From Flavobacterium psychrophilum (GTDB lineage: Bacteria > Bacteroidota > Bacteroidia > Flavobacteriales > Flavobacteriaceae): 64,000 bases of DNA. The DNA lies in contig QFQM01000002.1 in the NCBI GenBank assembly GCA_003243255.1, positions 40,194 through 104,193 of the forward strand, given 5' to 3'. The translations under genes were made by a program, and so were the position numbers. Below are positions 6,490 to 14,425 of the stretch, piece by piece. Every line of letters starts with the position of its first letter. Position 1 is the stretch's first letter. The notes beneath the pieces were generated by a model. The model searched no databases and was not told the origin of the DNA. It worked only from the letters and a program-made list of their open reading frames with translations.

Positions 6490-9297
6490 TTAACTGTAGA
6501 AAATTGGTAATGTTCCAATAAATACATCGCTAAATCCAAATAATTCCCGCTCTTCATCATATTTTCCTAAAGGAGTTTCCAAATTCACGGTTTTGGCGTA
6601 GCACCATTTAAGCTTTGAAAACCCATAAGTCTTGCTGAAGATGATACAGTTAATATCCCTGTTTGTAACGGTTCTTTTAAGATTTTTAGGATTCTCCCTG
6701 TATATGTTAAGCCACATTTTATACTTAATGTGAAAGTTTATGATTTCCTGAATATCGTCGACTGATAAGAATTCACTGTGCTTCAATTTCTCGATAGACT
6801 TCAACAATTCTGAACTTAATGCTTCTGAGTGTGGAAAAGTATCCAATAGGTGGAAAATATTCAATAATAAAAGATGTTTCGTGTCTTTAGTCTTGTCTGG
6901 CCATCTGCAATGCATTAATGTTATGATTGACATTGTTAGCAGCCTGCCTTTTTTTTCATCCCATCTTGCAATTTCCTCTGGCCGGTTCAATTTATCTTTG
7001 GTAAGCAATAACAAAAATGACCCCAAACCATTTATAATGTAGTCGGATATTCCCTCATAAAAATAATCTTTCGGCCAAATCAATGATGGTAAGAAAGAGT
7101 GGTTTGTTGAGATACTTGCTGTGTGATCTATCTGCTTTGTTACAATCATAGTATTCAATTGTATTTCACTTCTGAGGCCGGGCAGATTCGCTTCGTCCAC
7201 AGTATATGAAATTTCATTCTTCATGTTTCCTGCTTGGGAGGTAGAGCGTAATAAGCCGAACTTGTATTCCAATGGCTGTACTTCCTTACCATCGTGGAAT
7301 TGTATCGTTACATGGTGCCGGTTTTCAGAATAGAAGTCAGTCCTCTTCTTTAAAATCAAGTGAAATCCAATCAATAAGGCATTAAGGTGGTAAAAGGTTG
7401 CCAGGGATGCATCTTGTGAGAATAAATTGTTGTCGATGTGGAAGCATTTCTTCTCCCATAATGCATTAGTAATTTTCTTAAGCGTCATGGCTATCTTATG
7501 CGCTATCCTACGTCCTTCATTTGAACTCATGAGCGGCCTCTTATAGCCTGAGACTGTCTGATTATCGTCTAACCCCTCTGGAGGTGCGTCCATCGCAAGC
7601 TGTTCTACGCTATCAGTGATGTCTTCAAATTCTTCATTGGCAAAATTGAGGCTGTTTAAAAATTCTTCTGTCCGTGAAATAATATAGTTCTCATACGATT
7701 CATCCGTTTGTACAATACTTGCATTCTTATTGAATTCGTCTTCAGGAATACTTTTCACGTTGGCCTGATGTTCCTCCTCCTGCAAAGATGGCTTTCGTGG
7801 AGCCTGATAGCTCCTGTCAAAAACATCGTTTCGCACTGTGATGAAGTCGAGAAGCTCTTCAAGTTCGAGATCCCCGAAAAAATTTGTATTGAAAAGTGCA
7901 TTTAAATTTGCTACCCTGCTGTCGGGGTTTGTGTAGAGCAATTCCCTCTGGTTGTGTATTAGCGAAAAATTAGATACCCGTTCATCCAAAATATATATTG
8001 CCAATCTGAATGGCCTTGCAGAACAATTTTCAGGAAGTTCAAAACAATTGGTCAGCTGTAGGCCATCCAATTCTTTTTCAACTATAAGCTGTCCGTCCGG
8101 ATCTTCAATCTCTACCTTGCAGGATGTGCTAAAGGTTTTCTCAATATTAAAGGTCAGACTTTTAAGCTCCAGTTCGCTATGCTGTATAAAAACTGCAAAA
8201 TTCTGCCGTTCCCGATCATTATCGTTGTTTATAATTGTTTCTTCCGGCGGAATTTTAAAGGTTCCTTTTTTGGGAATATGTATCCCTAATTCATGGAGAT
8301 AGTTCCTGGCCTGCTTCGCATGTAGCAGGATCGATGCTTCTGCGCTATGCGATTCTTTGCCTGAAGTTCCGAAAGCTTCGATTGTTGCATTAGCGCTTCC
8401 AAACAGAAAAAATGTCTCGCTTTCATATTCAAACTGGAATGCTTTGGCGTGGAGCCTGTTGTGCTGGTAGTTGCTTTCCTTTTTAAGGGTAGACCAATCA
8501 GAGAATTCTATAATAGGTTCTGGTTCCATCTTATAAGGCATACTACCATATAGCGGGTCGACAACACAATGAATCTTTTTGGGCTCGAATCGCTTTATTA
8601 TTTTTTGCAAGAGTCGGCCATTACTGTTGTAATATGGAGAAACGATCTTTATGCATTTCGGATATAATGGTAGGCGTTCGGACAGTTCATCGAAGATTGA
8701 TTCTTTTTCATACGTGTAGAGGACCTTGATTCCTTCATGTTTTAAATCAAGCGTTTGATTAAGCTGTGCGTTATCGCTAATCGTATTGTACCAAGGAGAG
8801 TTATCTCGTACCCATTTCAGTTTTACACGGTTTGTACCCTTTACGTATGATTCAAAACTTTGCAGATAGGCAGCTACACTCTGAAAAATCGGCTCTGTCA
8901 GATTTTCATCTTCCGTGATGTGGAATGCTGACCAGATTTCCTCATTTGAACTTAATCCTGAACTGGTAATATTGCCGGATCCCAGAGCTAAGAAACCTTT
9001 AGAATTTCCTATAGCTAATATAATCTTTGGATGGAATGCGCAAGACATCCTTATCGGAGTTATGCTGTACGTTGTCTTCGAGTTCAGGAGGCCGCAGTCA
9101 ATATATTGCTGCATCTGCCTGTCGAACTGGTACGCATCAACGTAAATATTAACGTTCGTTATACCTGCCTGTCTGAGTTTAGGAAGTACACGTTGTTCAA
9201 AATAAATAAAATCAAAAGAGTAGCACGTGATAATGCAACTATGGTACTTTTTAGAATTTTGACCAAGTAAATCCAGAATATTATGCCTGCTGATCAT
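6490..9297 (-). CDS. Large PLD-like (HKD) nuclease-domain protein, last gene of a five-gene cluster
   Basis: A 935-aa protein. The first 310 residues form a bilobed phospholipase D-like domain with two half-sites: H89-P-K91 followed by GSGN (106-109), and H283-A-K285 followed by GSAN (300-303). The HxK...GS(G/A)N pattern is that of PLD-type nucleases, as in several restriction and helicase-linked proteins. The remaining 620 residues are not recognised; residues 530-600 are rich in acidic residues. Its ATG lies 17 bases inside the upstream 531-aa gene, so translation is coupled. No signal peptide or membrane segment, so cytoplasmic. Most likely a nuclease effector in a defence system. Confidence 0.7.
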   Translation of the reverse strand: MISRHNILDLLGQNSKKYHSCIITCYSFDFIYFEQRVLPKLRQAGITNVNIYVDAYQFDRQMQQYIDCGLLNSKTTYSITPIRMSCAFHPKIILAIGNSKGFLALGSGNITSSGLSSNEEIWSAFHITEDENLTEPIFQSVAAYLQSFESYVKGTNRVKLKWVRDNSPWYNTISDNAQLNQTLDLKHEGIKVLYTYEKESIFDELSERLPLYPKCIKIVSPYYNSNGRLLQKIIKRFEPKKIHCVVDPLYGSMPYKMEPEPIIEFSDWSTLKKESNYQHNRLHAKAFQFEYESETFFLFGSANATIEAFGTSGKESHSAEASILLHAKQARNYLHELGIHIPKKGTFKIPPEETIINNDNDRERQNFAVFIQHSELELKSLTFNIEKTFSTSCKVEIEDPDGQLIVEKELDGLQLTNCFELPENCSARPFRLAIYILDERVSNFSLIHNQRELLYTNPDSRVANLNALFNTNFFGDLELEELLDFITVRNDVFDRSYQAPRKPSLQEEEHQANVKSIPEDEFNKNASIVQTDESYENYIISRTEEFLNSLNFANEEFEDITDSVEQLAMDAPPEGLDDNQTVSGYKRPLMSSNEGRRIAHKIAMTLKKITNALWEKKCFHIDNNLFSQDASLATFYHLNALLIGFHLILKKRTDFYSENRHHVTIQFHDGKEVQPLEYKFGLLRSTSQAGNMKNEISYTVDEANLPGLRSEIQLNTMIVTKQIDHTASISTNHSFLPSLIWPKDYFYEGISDYIINGLGSFLLLLTKDKLNRPEEIARWDEKKGRLLTMSIITLMHCRWPDKTKDTKHLLLLNIFHLLDTFPHSEALSSELLKSIEKLKHSEFLSVDDIQEIINFHIKYKMWLNIYRENPKNLKRTVTNRDINCIIFSKTYGFSKLKWCYAKTVNLETPLGKYDEERELFGFSDVFIGTLPIFYS

Positions 9298-10876
9298 GTT
9301 GCAAATTTTTAAGAAGTCGGCCTCCCAGATCTGAAATCTTTAAAGTTTCTTTCGAAATTATATCCATGTCCTTCAGAAATGAAAGCAGCGTATTTATACG
9401 TGGGGATGAATAGTTGTAATCAATGCCATCGATAAATCTGATGTATCCGTCTTCCCTGATTAATTTTTCGGTGCTCTGCGATGCATTCATTTTTTGAAGT
9501 GCAACCCATTGATGCCTGACTATGACATATTTTTTGATGAAATAAATAATAAAATCTTCAATGGGCAAATGAGCAATCTTTTCCAGTAGCGCGACAGAGT
9601 TGACAAAACTGCTTTTTGAGTTCAGCGACCACCGATTAGCCAGGAGTGAAATTTCTGATTGGTGTGGCTTATTGGACAATATCATTTGCTTTATTAGCAA
9701 TATATTACATGCTAATTTTGCATGAGCATTTTTATGCGTCATTGTCATTATTACCATTTCGTCCTCATTATCCCCAAGCAATTCTATATCTTCAAAAGTC
9801 TTTCCCTTGTACCCAAATGCTTCTCGAAGGAATGTTATCGTTCGTTGAGTAATATCCGTGACAAAGTTATCTTCATCAATCCAGCCTCCATGACTTTGGT
9901 GTCTAAGAAACTCCAGAACAGAAAATAATGAGCCGGTACATGCCATGTGCCAATATTGCTCAAGTTGGTAGAAATACCACAAAGACAATGTTTCGTCGAC
10001 ACTCCCATTTATCTGGCCTTTGGCATTGTATGCTCCGATGGTAAACTGCTGGTCAAAAAAAGCACCTTTTGATAAGCTTACACCTTCGAGTATAAGCTGG
10101 ATAGACTTTTTACGGAAAAAGGTTGCTTTTGCAAGTTTAGGCTCATCCTCACCTGTCAGCAATTTCCAGATAATTTCATGTTCTGCAGAGCCAGTGGGTA
10201 CTGTGAGCATATTAAATTTCGGAATCAAGGATATGATATCATCCTGAGTTAAAATTCCGTTGATCATTGCCGTTATAAAAATTGTAGAGTTCTCTTGCCC
10301 AATATTCTTTTCAAATGCTTCTGCCAACTTTAGTCCTGATATAGAATTGGGATGCTCAAAATCAGTCCTTATGAAGATACCGCTATCCTGTTCGGATTCC
10401 CGAATTAAATTGAGTTGTTTGAGAGAGCTGACATAATTTTGCCCAAAAATGCCTCTGGGATTTTTCCAGTATGTCCCATCTTTCAGTCTTTTATGTTCTC
10501 CTGTTCCCACAGTTAGGTCAAAAGCTTCGGAAGAGTTGTCAAAAATTTCCATGGCTTTTGTAATTCCACCAATTCCCTGCAGTTTTTGCTTTGCCGCTAA
10601 TAGTGCCAAAATGAACTCGGCACGCCTGAGGTAATCAAATTGTTCTTTTTTGGCTGGCTTTCCCACATACTTGGCGTAGATATGGAAGAACCAACAATAG
10701 AATGAGTAATAGCGGATACGATCAGTAACATTGTTTAGACCCGGGAGGAGCAGGTCAAAGGTGCGATTTCCTGTGTTGAGCAGTCCAAGCGGATCTTGGC
10801 CAACAATGTGAACCAGAGGTTCGCCAAGAAATGGAGCATGGATTTTTTTCTTCTCAAATTGCTGTAAGCTCATCAT
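9281..10876 (-). CDS. Unrecognised 531-aa protein of the PLD/PD-(D/E)XK cluster
   Basis: A soluble protein with a conspicuous N-terminal block (DPLGLLNTGNRTFDLLLPG, then DRIRYYSFYCWFF, about residues 28-66) that looks like a conserved motif, faintly like RARY..F.PW blocks of other uncharacterised defence-associated proteins. The rest appears helical; the C-terminal third (residues 430-520) resembles a winged-helix-like region (RINTLLSFLKDMDIISKETLKISDLGGRLL). Sits between the PD-(D/E)XK gene (31 bases upstream) and the PLD gene (17-base overlap). The position suggests a sensor or adaptor of the nucleases, which is inference. Confidence 0.6.
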   Translation of the reverse strand: MMSLQQFEKKKIHAPFLGEPLVHIVGQDPLGLLNTGNRTFDLLLPGLNNVTDRIRYYSFYCWFFHIYAKYVGKPAKKEQFDYLRRAEFILALLAAKQKLQGIGGITKAMEIFDNSSEAFDLTVGTGEHKRLKDGTYWKNPRGIFGQNYVSSLKQLNLIRESEQDSGIFIRTDFEHPNSISGLKLAEAFEKNIGQENSTIFITAMINGILTQDDIISLIPKFNMLTVPTGSAEHEIIWKLLTGEDEPKLAKATFFRKKSIQLILEGVSLSKGAFFDQQFTIGAYNAKGQINGSVDETLSLWYFYQLEQYWHMACTGSLFSVLEFLRHQSHGGWIDEDNFVTDITQRTITFLREAFGYKGKTFEDIELLGDNEDEMVIMTMTHKNAHAKLACNILLIKQMILSNKPHQSEISLLANRWSLNSKSSFVNSVALLEKIAHLPIEDFIIYFIKKYVIVRHQWVALQKMNASQSTEKLIREDGYIRFIDGIDYNYSSPRINTLLSFLKDMDIISKETLKISDLGGRLLKNLQHDQQA

Positions 10877-10907
10877 GAAATTTTTTATAGGAGTATTTTA
10901 AAAGAGG

Positions 10908-11546
10908 TTACACTTTGATTTTAAGAAAGTATAAATCGTTGACGCGATCCCAATTGAACTCATAATCATTCTGCAAGGATAGGTCTGCACCATAGGGACT
11001 AACTGTCTTATATTTCAGAATCGTTCCTTTGGCATATCGTTTCTGGTGTCTGAAGTCAAAATCTCCAGTATCACCGGAATATAATTCCTGATTAACATAA
11101 TGGGCATGGTCAGTTGCCAAAATGAAATAGCAGATGTCGATATCATGATTCTTATACATTTCAAGATTTGAAATGTCTTTGAAAACATCATACCTGTTAT
11201 TTGGCTCCCGGTGGTTCGCCTTTTTGAAATACTTAAGCTCTATGGCAGCTTTTGTTACTGAATTATCATCCTGATATTTAATGAGTATATCAACTCGGGC
11301 ACGGTCAGTTTTGCTTTTTATACTTTGTCCGTTCAGACTGATATAGGTCTCAAATTCCAAGTGGAACTTATCTGTTAATCTGAATTCATACAATTGGCCT
11401 ATTGTTTTTAAAATATGTCCAAGTTCTAATTGGAATGCGGCTTCATTTTTGGCGGTTATCCCACCGAAAGCAAGCTTATTAATCAATAATTTGTATGCTG
11501 TTTCTATAATTTCCTCTGTCAGTCTGATTTGCTCGGCTTTCTGCAT
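10908..11546 (-). CDS. PD-(D/E)XK-fold nuclease-like protein
   Basis: About 212 aa from ATG at 11546; an in-frame TTG at 11570 would add eight residues and overlap the upstream stop. A conserved glutamate in KNEAAFQLEL, then RVDILI (catalytic D) followed about 16 residues later by AIELKYFK (E-x-K) matches the alpha-beta core of restriction-endonuclease-like nucleases. A helix with YDVFKDISNLEMYK and a strand CYFILATDH follow, as in that fold. Third gene of the minus-strand cluster, seven bases after the 147-aa gene. Likely DNA cleavage, or a substrate-binding role if the fold is inactive. Confidence 0.65.
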   Translation of the reverse strand: MQKAEQIRLTEEIIETAYKLLINKLAFGGITAKNEAAFQLELGHILKTIGQLYEFRLTDKFHLEFETYISLNGQSIKSKTDRARVDILIKYQDDNSVTKAAIELKYFKKANHREPNNRYDVFKDISNLEMYKNHDIDICYFILATDHAHYVNQELYSGDTGDFDFRHQKRYAKGTILKYKTVSPYGADLSLQNDYEFNWDRVNDLYFLKIKV

Positions 11547-11553
11547 GTCTTGT

Positions 11554-11997
11554 CTATTTTGTCTTTGCAACTTCTATAATATCGACATCCTCAACAGAAA
11601 AATATTGCCATTGGCCAGAATCTACATTTTTAGAGAAATTGTTTTCAGCAACATAGCTGGAATATAATTCATTAATGAAATTATCCAGCTGTTCGAAGCT
11701 AAGTAACTCATCAAGAGTATTGGTGTTGATAAGTAGTCCGCCAAATCTTTCTAGTTGTCCCACATACGGATATTCTTTCTTATGCACCCCTACGATATAT
11801 TCGTCAAGGTCGTTGCAAAAGCTGAGAATATATTCCGAATCAGATTGCTTTAATTCTTCGAGCAGCATGCTAATATTGAAATCTTCCCGACCAGTCATCA
11901 GCCGTTCGGCACCAACGAGAAAGGGAAAACTGAGCCCATACCTACCCATTGTATTACACCAGTAATCAACTAAAAATGGGAAATAAGAATTTGCCAT
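11554..11997 (-). CDS. Hypothetical 147-aa protein of the PLD/PD-(D/E)XK cluster
   Basis: A soluble acidic protein with no recognised family, no signal and no membrane segment. It is rich in aromatic and acidic residues (YFPFLVDYWCNTMGRYGLSF at the start). Tightly placed: its start is three bases after the stop of the 126-aa gene and its stop is next to the PD-(D/E)XK start. Presumably a small subunit, specificity factor or regulator of the nuclease set, from position only. Confidence 0.5.
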   Translation of the reverse strand: MANSYFPFLVDYWCNTMGRYGLSFPFLVGAERLMTGREDFNISMLLEELKQSDSEYILSFCNDLDEYIVGVHKKEYPYVGQLERFGGLLINTNTLDELLSFEQLDNFINELYSSYVAENNFSKNVDSGQWQYFSVEDVDIIEVAKTK

Positions 11998-12000
11998 GCT

Positions 12001-12381
12001 CTATTGTAAAAAAACTGATCCCAGTGGCAGTGAAAAAGTCTCACCCCTGTAATTTAGAGTTACTCCATCGGCTCTGAAACCTTCTACTGATGCTTTCAAG
12101 GTTGATTTCAGTGCTTTTTCACATGTCACAAATGAGACATGTACAGCAAAGATTAAAGTTTTCAGGTCAGTAACTCCCTGCTCATTTTCCAAAGCATTTT
12201 CACAGCATTCTTCCAACATAGCTTTATGCAGCGGATGAATATCTTTTATTGGCAATTCTTTTATTACTTCATTATATAGTTCTATAGAAGTCATTGGCAA
12301 GGTGTTTTTAATGGTAATAGTAAGATGAGAATCAGGAGCTTTCTGATCCAACTTGGTTAGCAATTTACAAAAAAGTTTCAA
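12001..12381 (-). CDS. Hypothetical 126-aa protein, first gene of the PLD/PD-(D/E)XK cluster
   Basis: The frame is open from a TTG at 12381; an ATG at 12294 would give 97 residues. The N-terminal part from TTG looks codable (FCKLLTKLDQKAPDSHLTITIKN), so the true start is uncertain. A three-helix middle (LHKAMLEECCENALENEQGV and LKTLIFAVHVSFVTCEKALKS) contains several cysteines. No family recognised. It lies 39 bases after alkB on the same strand, with no clear promoter between, so the cluster might be read from the alkB side. Confidence 0.45.
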   Translation of the reverse strand: MKLFCKLLTKLDQKAPDSHLTITIKNTLPMTSIELYNEVIKELPIKDIHPLHKAMLEECCENALENEQGVTDLKTLIFAVHVSFVTCEKALKSTLKASVEGFRADGVTLNYRGETFSLPLGSVFLQ

Positions 12382-12420
12382 TAAAAATTTGTGTCGTTAT
12401 AAAGCATTGTTTGGTCAAGT

Positions 12421-13035
12421 CTACTGTTTAACTTTTCTAAAAGTTAAATTAATTCTTGGCAGCATATCTTTTCCCGACTTCGGGATATGATGCTCCCAAT
12501 ACGTATTGGTGGCTCCTGACATCAGTAATAATGTGCCATGATGCAAGGGAATCTCCAGTTGAGGCACAGATTTATCCGTCTTATGCCTGAACCGGAATGG
12601 TCTGGTCTGCCCGAAGGTTACCGAAGCAATAGAAGGGTTCTTACCTATTTTATGCTCCTTATCCGAATGCCAAGCAACGCTGTCATTCCCGTTGCGGTAC
12701 AGATTCAGCAATACGGCATTGAAGGAAAGCCCGGTCTCTTTTTCAACTTTTCCGCGCAATTCCAAAAGCTCTGGTGTCCATGGCAGGGCACTTTCGTCCG
12801 CTTCTTCCTGCTCGCCATACCAGGCGATCATACGGGGAGCCGTAACCACCTTATCATACATAGGCATCTGGTATTCGTGCCATGGCGTACTATGCAATAG
12901 CGCATGGTAATACCGGTCAGCTTCTTCTTTAGGGATGAAAGCATCCAGCTTCATCAACTCAAGGCCGGGCAAGTCATATACTTTTTTTTGTTCTGTACCT
13001 GTAGTAAACAGTTCATTATCATCAAATAGTGTCAT
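12421..13035 (-). CDS. alkB: AlkB-type 2-oxoglutarate/Fe(II)-dependent DNA repair dioxygenase
   Basis: A 204-aa 2OG-Fe(II) oxygenase. The iron triad begins with H-x-D in WHSDKE (about residues 121-126); the 2OG-binding arginine lies in the C-terminal RINLTFR motif, and NLYRNGND and SVTFGQTRPFRFR are typical of bacterial AlkB. The family removes methyl groups from damaged bases such as 1-methyladenine. It lies 17 bases after the dnaE remnant on the same strand, a pairing consistent with the mutagenesis cassettes of Bacteroidota. Length and motifs look complete, so probably functional. Confidence 0.9.
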   Translation of the reverse strand: MTLFDDNELFTTGTEQKKVYDLPGLELMKLDAFIPKEEADRYYHALLHSTPWHEYQMPMYDKVVTAPRMIAWYGEQEEADESALPWTPELLELRGKVEKETGLSFNAVLLNLYRNGNDSVAWHSDKEHKIGKNPSIASVTFGQTRPFRFRHKTDKSVPQLEIPLHHGTLLLMSGATNTYWEHHIPKSGKDMLPRINLTFRKVKQ

Positions 13036-13052
13036 ACATCGTTTTGTTTACG

Positions 13053-13493
13053 TTATGATTTTTGTTTAGCCTCAACCATCTTATGCCTTGGCAGGTTGAT
13101 TTCCTGTTCCTGCGGATAAGGGGCGCGGTGCGTCATAGAGACATCCTCCCGGAGCCTGTCCTGGGTGCGTAAGCTTTCAGCATCCGTTTCCCTATAGCGT
13201 GGGTCGGGTATAAATGGCATCTTTTCCATTTTGGATATCGTGATGGTAGGGAAGTGGTAATCCACTTCAACCGTGCCCAGCAGCAAATAGCAGCCGCCCC
13301 CTTTAAAAGGATATTCTTTCAGGCTTCCCGTGAAATGAGCGGTATCGAAAAATTCCCCATTTGCATCGATCCAGGTCCCAAAATACATGGCACCCATCTT
13401 GGTTGGCACATGCTTGCGCGATACGAGATAGGCGAGCATCTTCACCTGCTTCTTATGATGCTTCACCAAATCGCGTGCCATCACAGGATTCAA
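13053..13493 (-). pseudogene. Remnant of DNA polymerase III alpha (dnaE/dnaE2-type), C-terminal OB region
   Basis: About 140 residues match the C-terminal OB-fold part of DnaE-type polymerases: VKMLAYLVSRKHVPT, MYFGTWIDANGEFFDTAHF, then a glycine-rich strand turn and FIPDPRY. All catalytic parts (PHP, palm, fingers) are missing; the coding similarity stops abruptly at about 13493, where an unrelated gene begins on the other strand. DnaE2-type polymerases belong to ImuA-ImuB-DnaE2 mutasomes; the following alkB supports this origin. No proper start (TTG or a later ATG at 13481), so this is a relic of a deletion or integration. Confidence 0.8.
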
Positions 13494-13494
13494 A
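13486..13494 (+). repeat. 9-bp match to the tRNA-Arg T-arm at a gene-fragment junction
   Basis: GGATTCAAA occurs exactly where the dnaE remnant ends and the plus-strand fragment begins, and again in the same orientation at 15949-15957 inside the tRNA-Arg gene covered by the recombinase 3' end. It could be a short attachment core. The flanks do not match well, so this is tentative. Confidence 0.3.
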
Positions 13495-13907
13495 TGAACT
13501 TTAAAAATACAGACACTAAGGGCAACTTCGAACTAAAGCATTATCATGAGAATTATGGATTCGATCTGGAAGCAGTGCTTTCCAAACATCCCATAAAAGA
13601 ACTTGCCAATGATTCGCATAAAGATGACCTGATAAATTCGCTGAAGAAAGGTAACCTGCAATCCGCAACTTTCTTAAAGGACGGGCAGGAAGTGAAGCAC
13701 TATATTGAGGCAACGCCCCAGTATAAAACACTTACCATATACGATGATAACCTGAAGCGCCTTGATACCCGACAGGCAAAGGAACAGTCACAGGGTGAAG
13801 GACAGGCAGCCAAGCAGGAAAGCAAAAAACAGCAGAAAGCTGCCGATGAAGACGGTCCTGCCGAGAATACTGAAAAGAAACAGCGCCGCAAAAAGCAATC
13901 GATGTAA
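13494..13907 (+). CDS. C-terminal fragment resembling DUF3945/DUF4099 mobile-element proteins
   Basis: 137 residues from ATG at 13494, the first plausible start; the open frame upstream is only antisense to the dnaE remnant. The segment with NSLKKGNLQSATFLKDGQEV, IEATPQYKTLTIYD and a long Gln/Glu/Lys-rich tail is typical of the C-terminus of DUF3945-type proteins of Bacteroidota conjugative elements, usually several hundred residues long. It is therefore probably a truncated remnant that could still be translated. It marks the left edge of the recombinase module. Confidence 0.5.
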   Translation: MNFKNTDTKGNFELKHYHENYGFDLEAVLSKHPIKELANDSHKDDLINSLKKGNLQSATFLKDGQEVKHYIEATPQYKTLTIYDDNLKRLDTRQAKEQSQGEGQAAKQESKKQQKAADEDGPAENTEKKQRRKKQSM

Positions 13908-13916
13908 ATGTAAGCC

Positions 13917-14201
13917 ATGGAAACTGAAAAGCCTTTATTAACCTTTTTTAGAGCGATACAAAATGACTATCGTATCAGCAGCACGCACATAAGCGTTTTT
14001 GCTGCGCTGCTCTATTACAGGAATGATAAAGGCTTTATCAACCCGATATATGCCTACAGTTCCGATATCATGGCAATCGCAAAGCTATCAGCAGCCAAGA
14101 CGTACCGAAAGTGCATCAGGGAGCTTAGTGATTATGGATACCTGCGCTATGAGCCGTCCTTCAAGAAGAATAAGGCCAGCCGGATTTATATACCAGATTA
14201 A
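13917..14201 (+). CDS. Small helix-turn-helix protein, mobile-element type
   Basis: 94 aa from ATG at 13917, nine bases after the upstream stop. HISVFAALLYYRNDKGFINP, IMAIAKLSAAKTYRKCIREL and DYGYLRYEPS give the layout of a winged helix-turn-helix (helix, helix, recognition helix, wing), as in small replication- or transfer-linked regulators of Bacteroidota elements. Probably a DNA-binding regulator of the module. A strong terminator follows. Confidence 0.6.
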   Translation: METEKPLLTFFRAIQNDYRISSTHISVFAALLYYRNDKGFINPIYAYSSDIMAIAKLSAAKTYRKCIRELSDYGYLRYEPSFKKNKASRIYIPD

Positions 14202-14220
14202 AATTTTAATGACAGCCGAA

Positions 14221-14241
14221 CTGCCCGCTTGCGGGCTTTTT
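14221..14241 (+). terminator. Rho-independent terminator after the helix-turn-helix gene
   Basis: GCCCGC-TT-GCGGGC followed by five T. It separates the small regulator from the recombinase unit. Confidence 0.8.
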
Positions 14242-14260
14242 GTGTTTAATATGATTTGCT

Positions 14261-14425
14261 ATGGAAAGGGATGATGAAAGTGAGCAGGGAAAAATATCCC
14301 CGGAGGATGCCATGCGCATGCTGAAATCCGAGGGCATAATTATAGATGTAGAACAAGCAGCAGAAATATTGTTTCTTCTTCGAAAAATCGCTAATATAGC
14401 GGTTTCCAAATATTTAGAACGATGA
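14261..14425 (+). CDS. Small 54-aa protein coupled to the recombinase
   Basis: ATG at 14261 to TGA at 14423-14425, overlapping the recombinase ATG by four bases (ATGA). The sequence (SPEDAMRMLKSEGIIIDVEQ, then AAEILFLLRKIANIAVSKYL) is a compact helical protein of a type often found directly upstream of recombinases in Bacteroidota elements. A role as recombination directionality factor or regulator fits the position but is not shown. Confidence 0.6.
   Translation: MERDDESEQGKISPEDAMRMLKSEGIIIDVEQAAEILFLLRKIANIAVSKYLER

Noticed and set aside
13254..13493. Upstream half of a plus-strand 217-aa ORF
   Set aside because: It is antisense to a clear DnaE-like coding remnant; only the part from 13494 resembles a known element protein.
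1..14400. Full second copy of the tRNA-Arg 3' end marking the left attachment site
   Set aside because: I did not find one. Only a 9-bp match at 13486 exists, so the left boundary of the island is probably outside the window.
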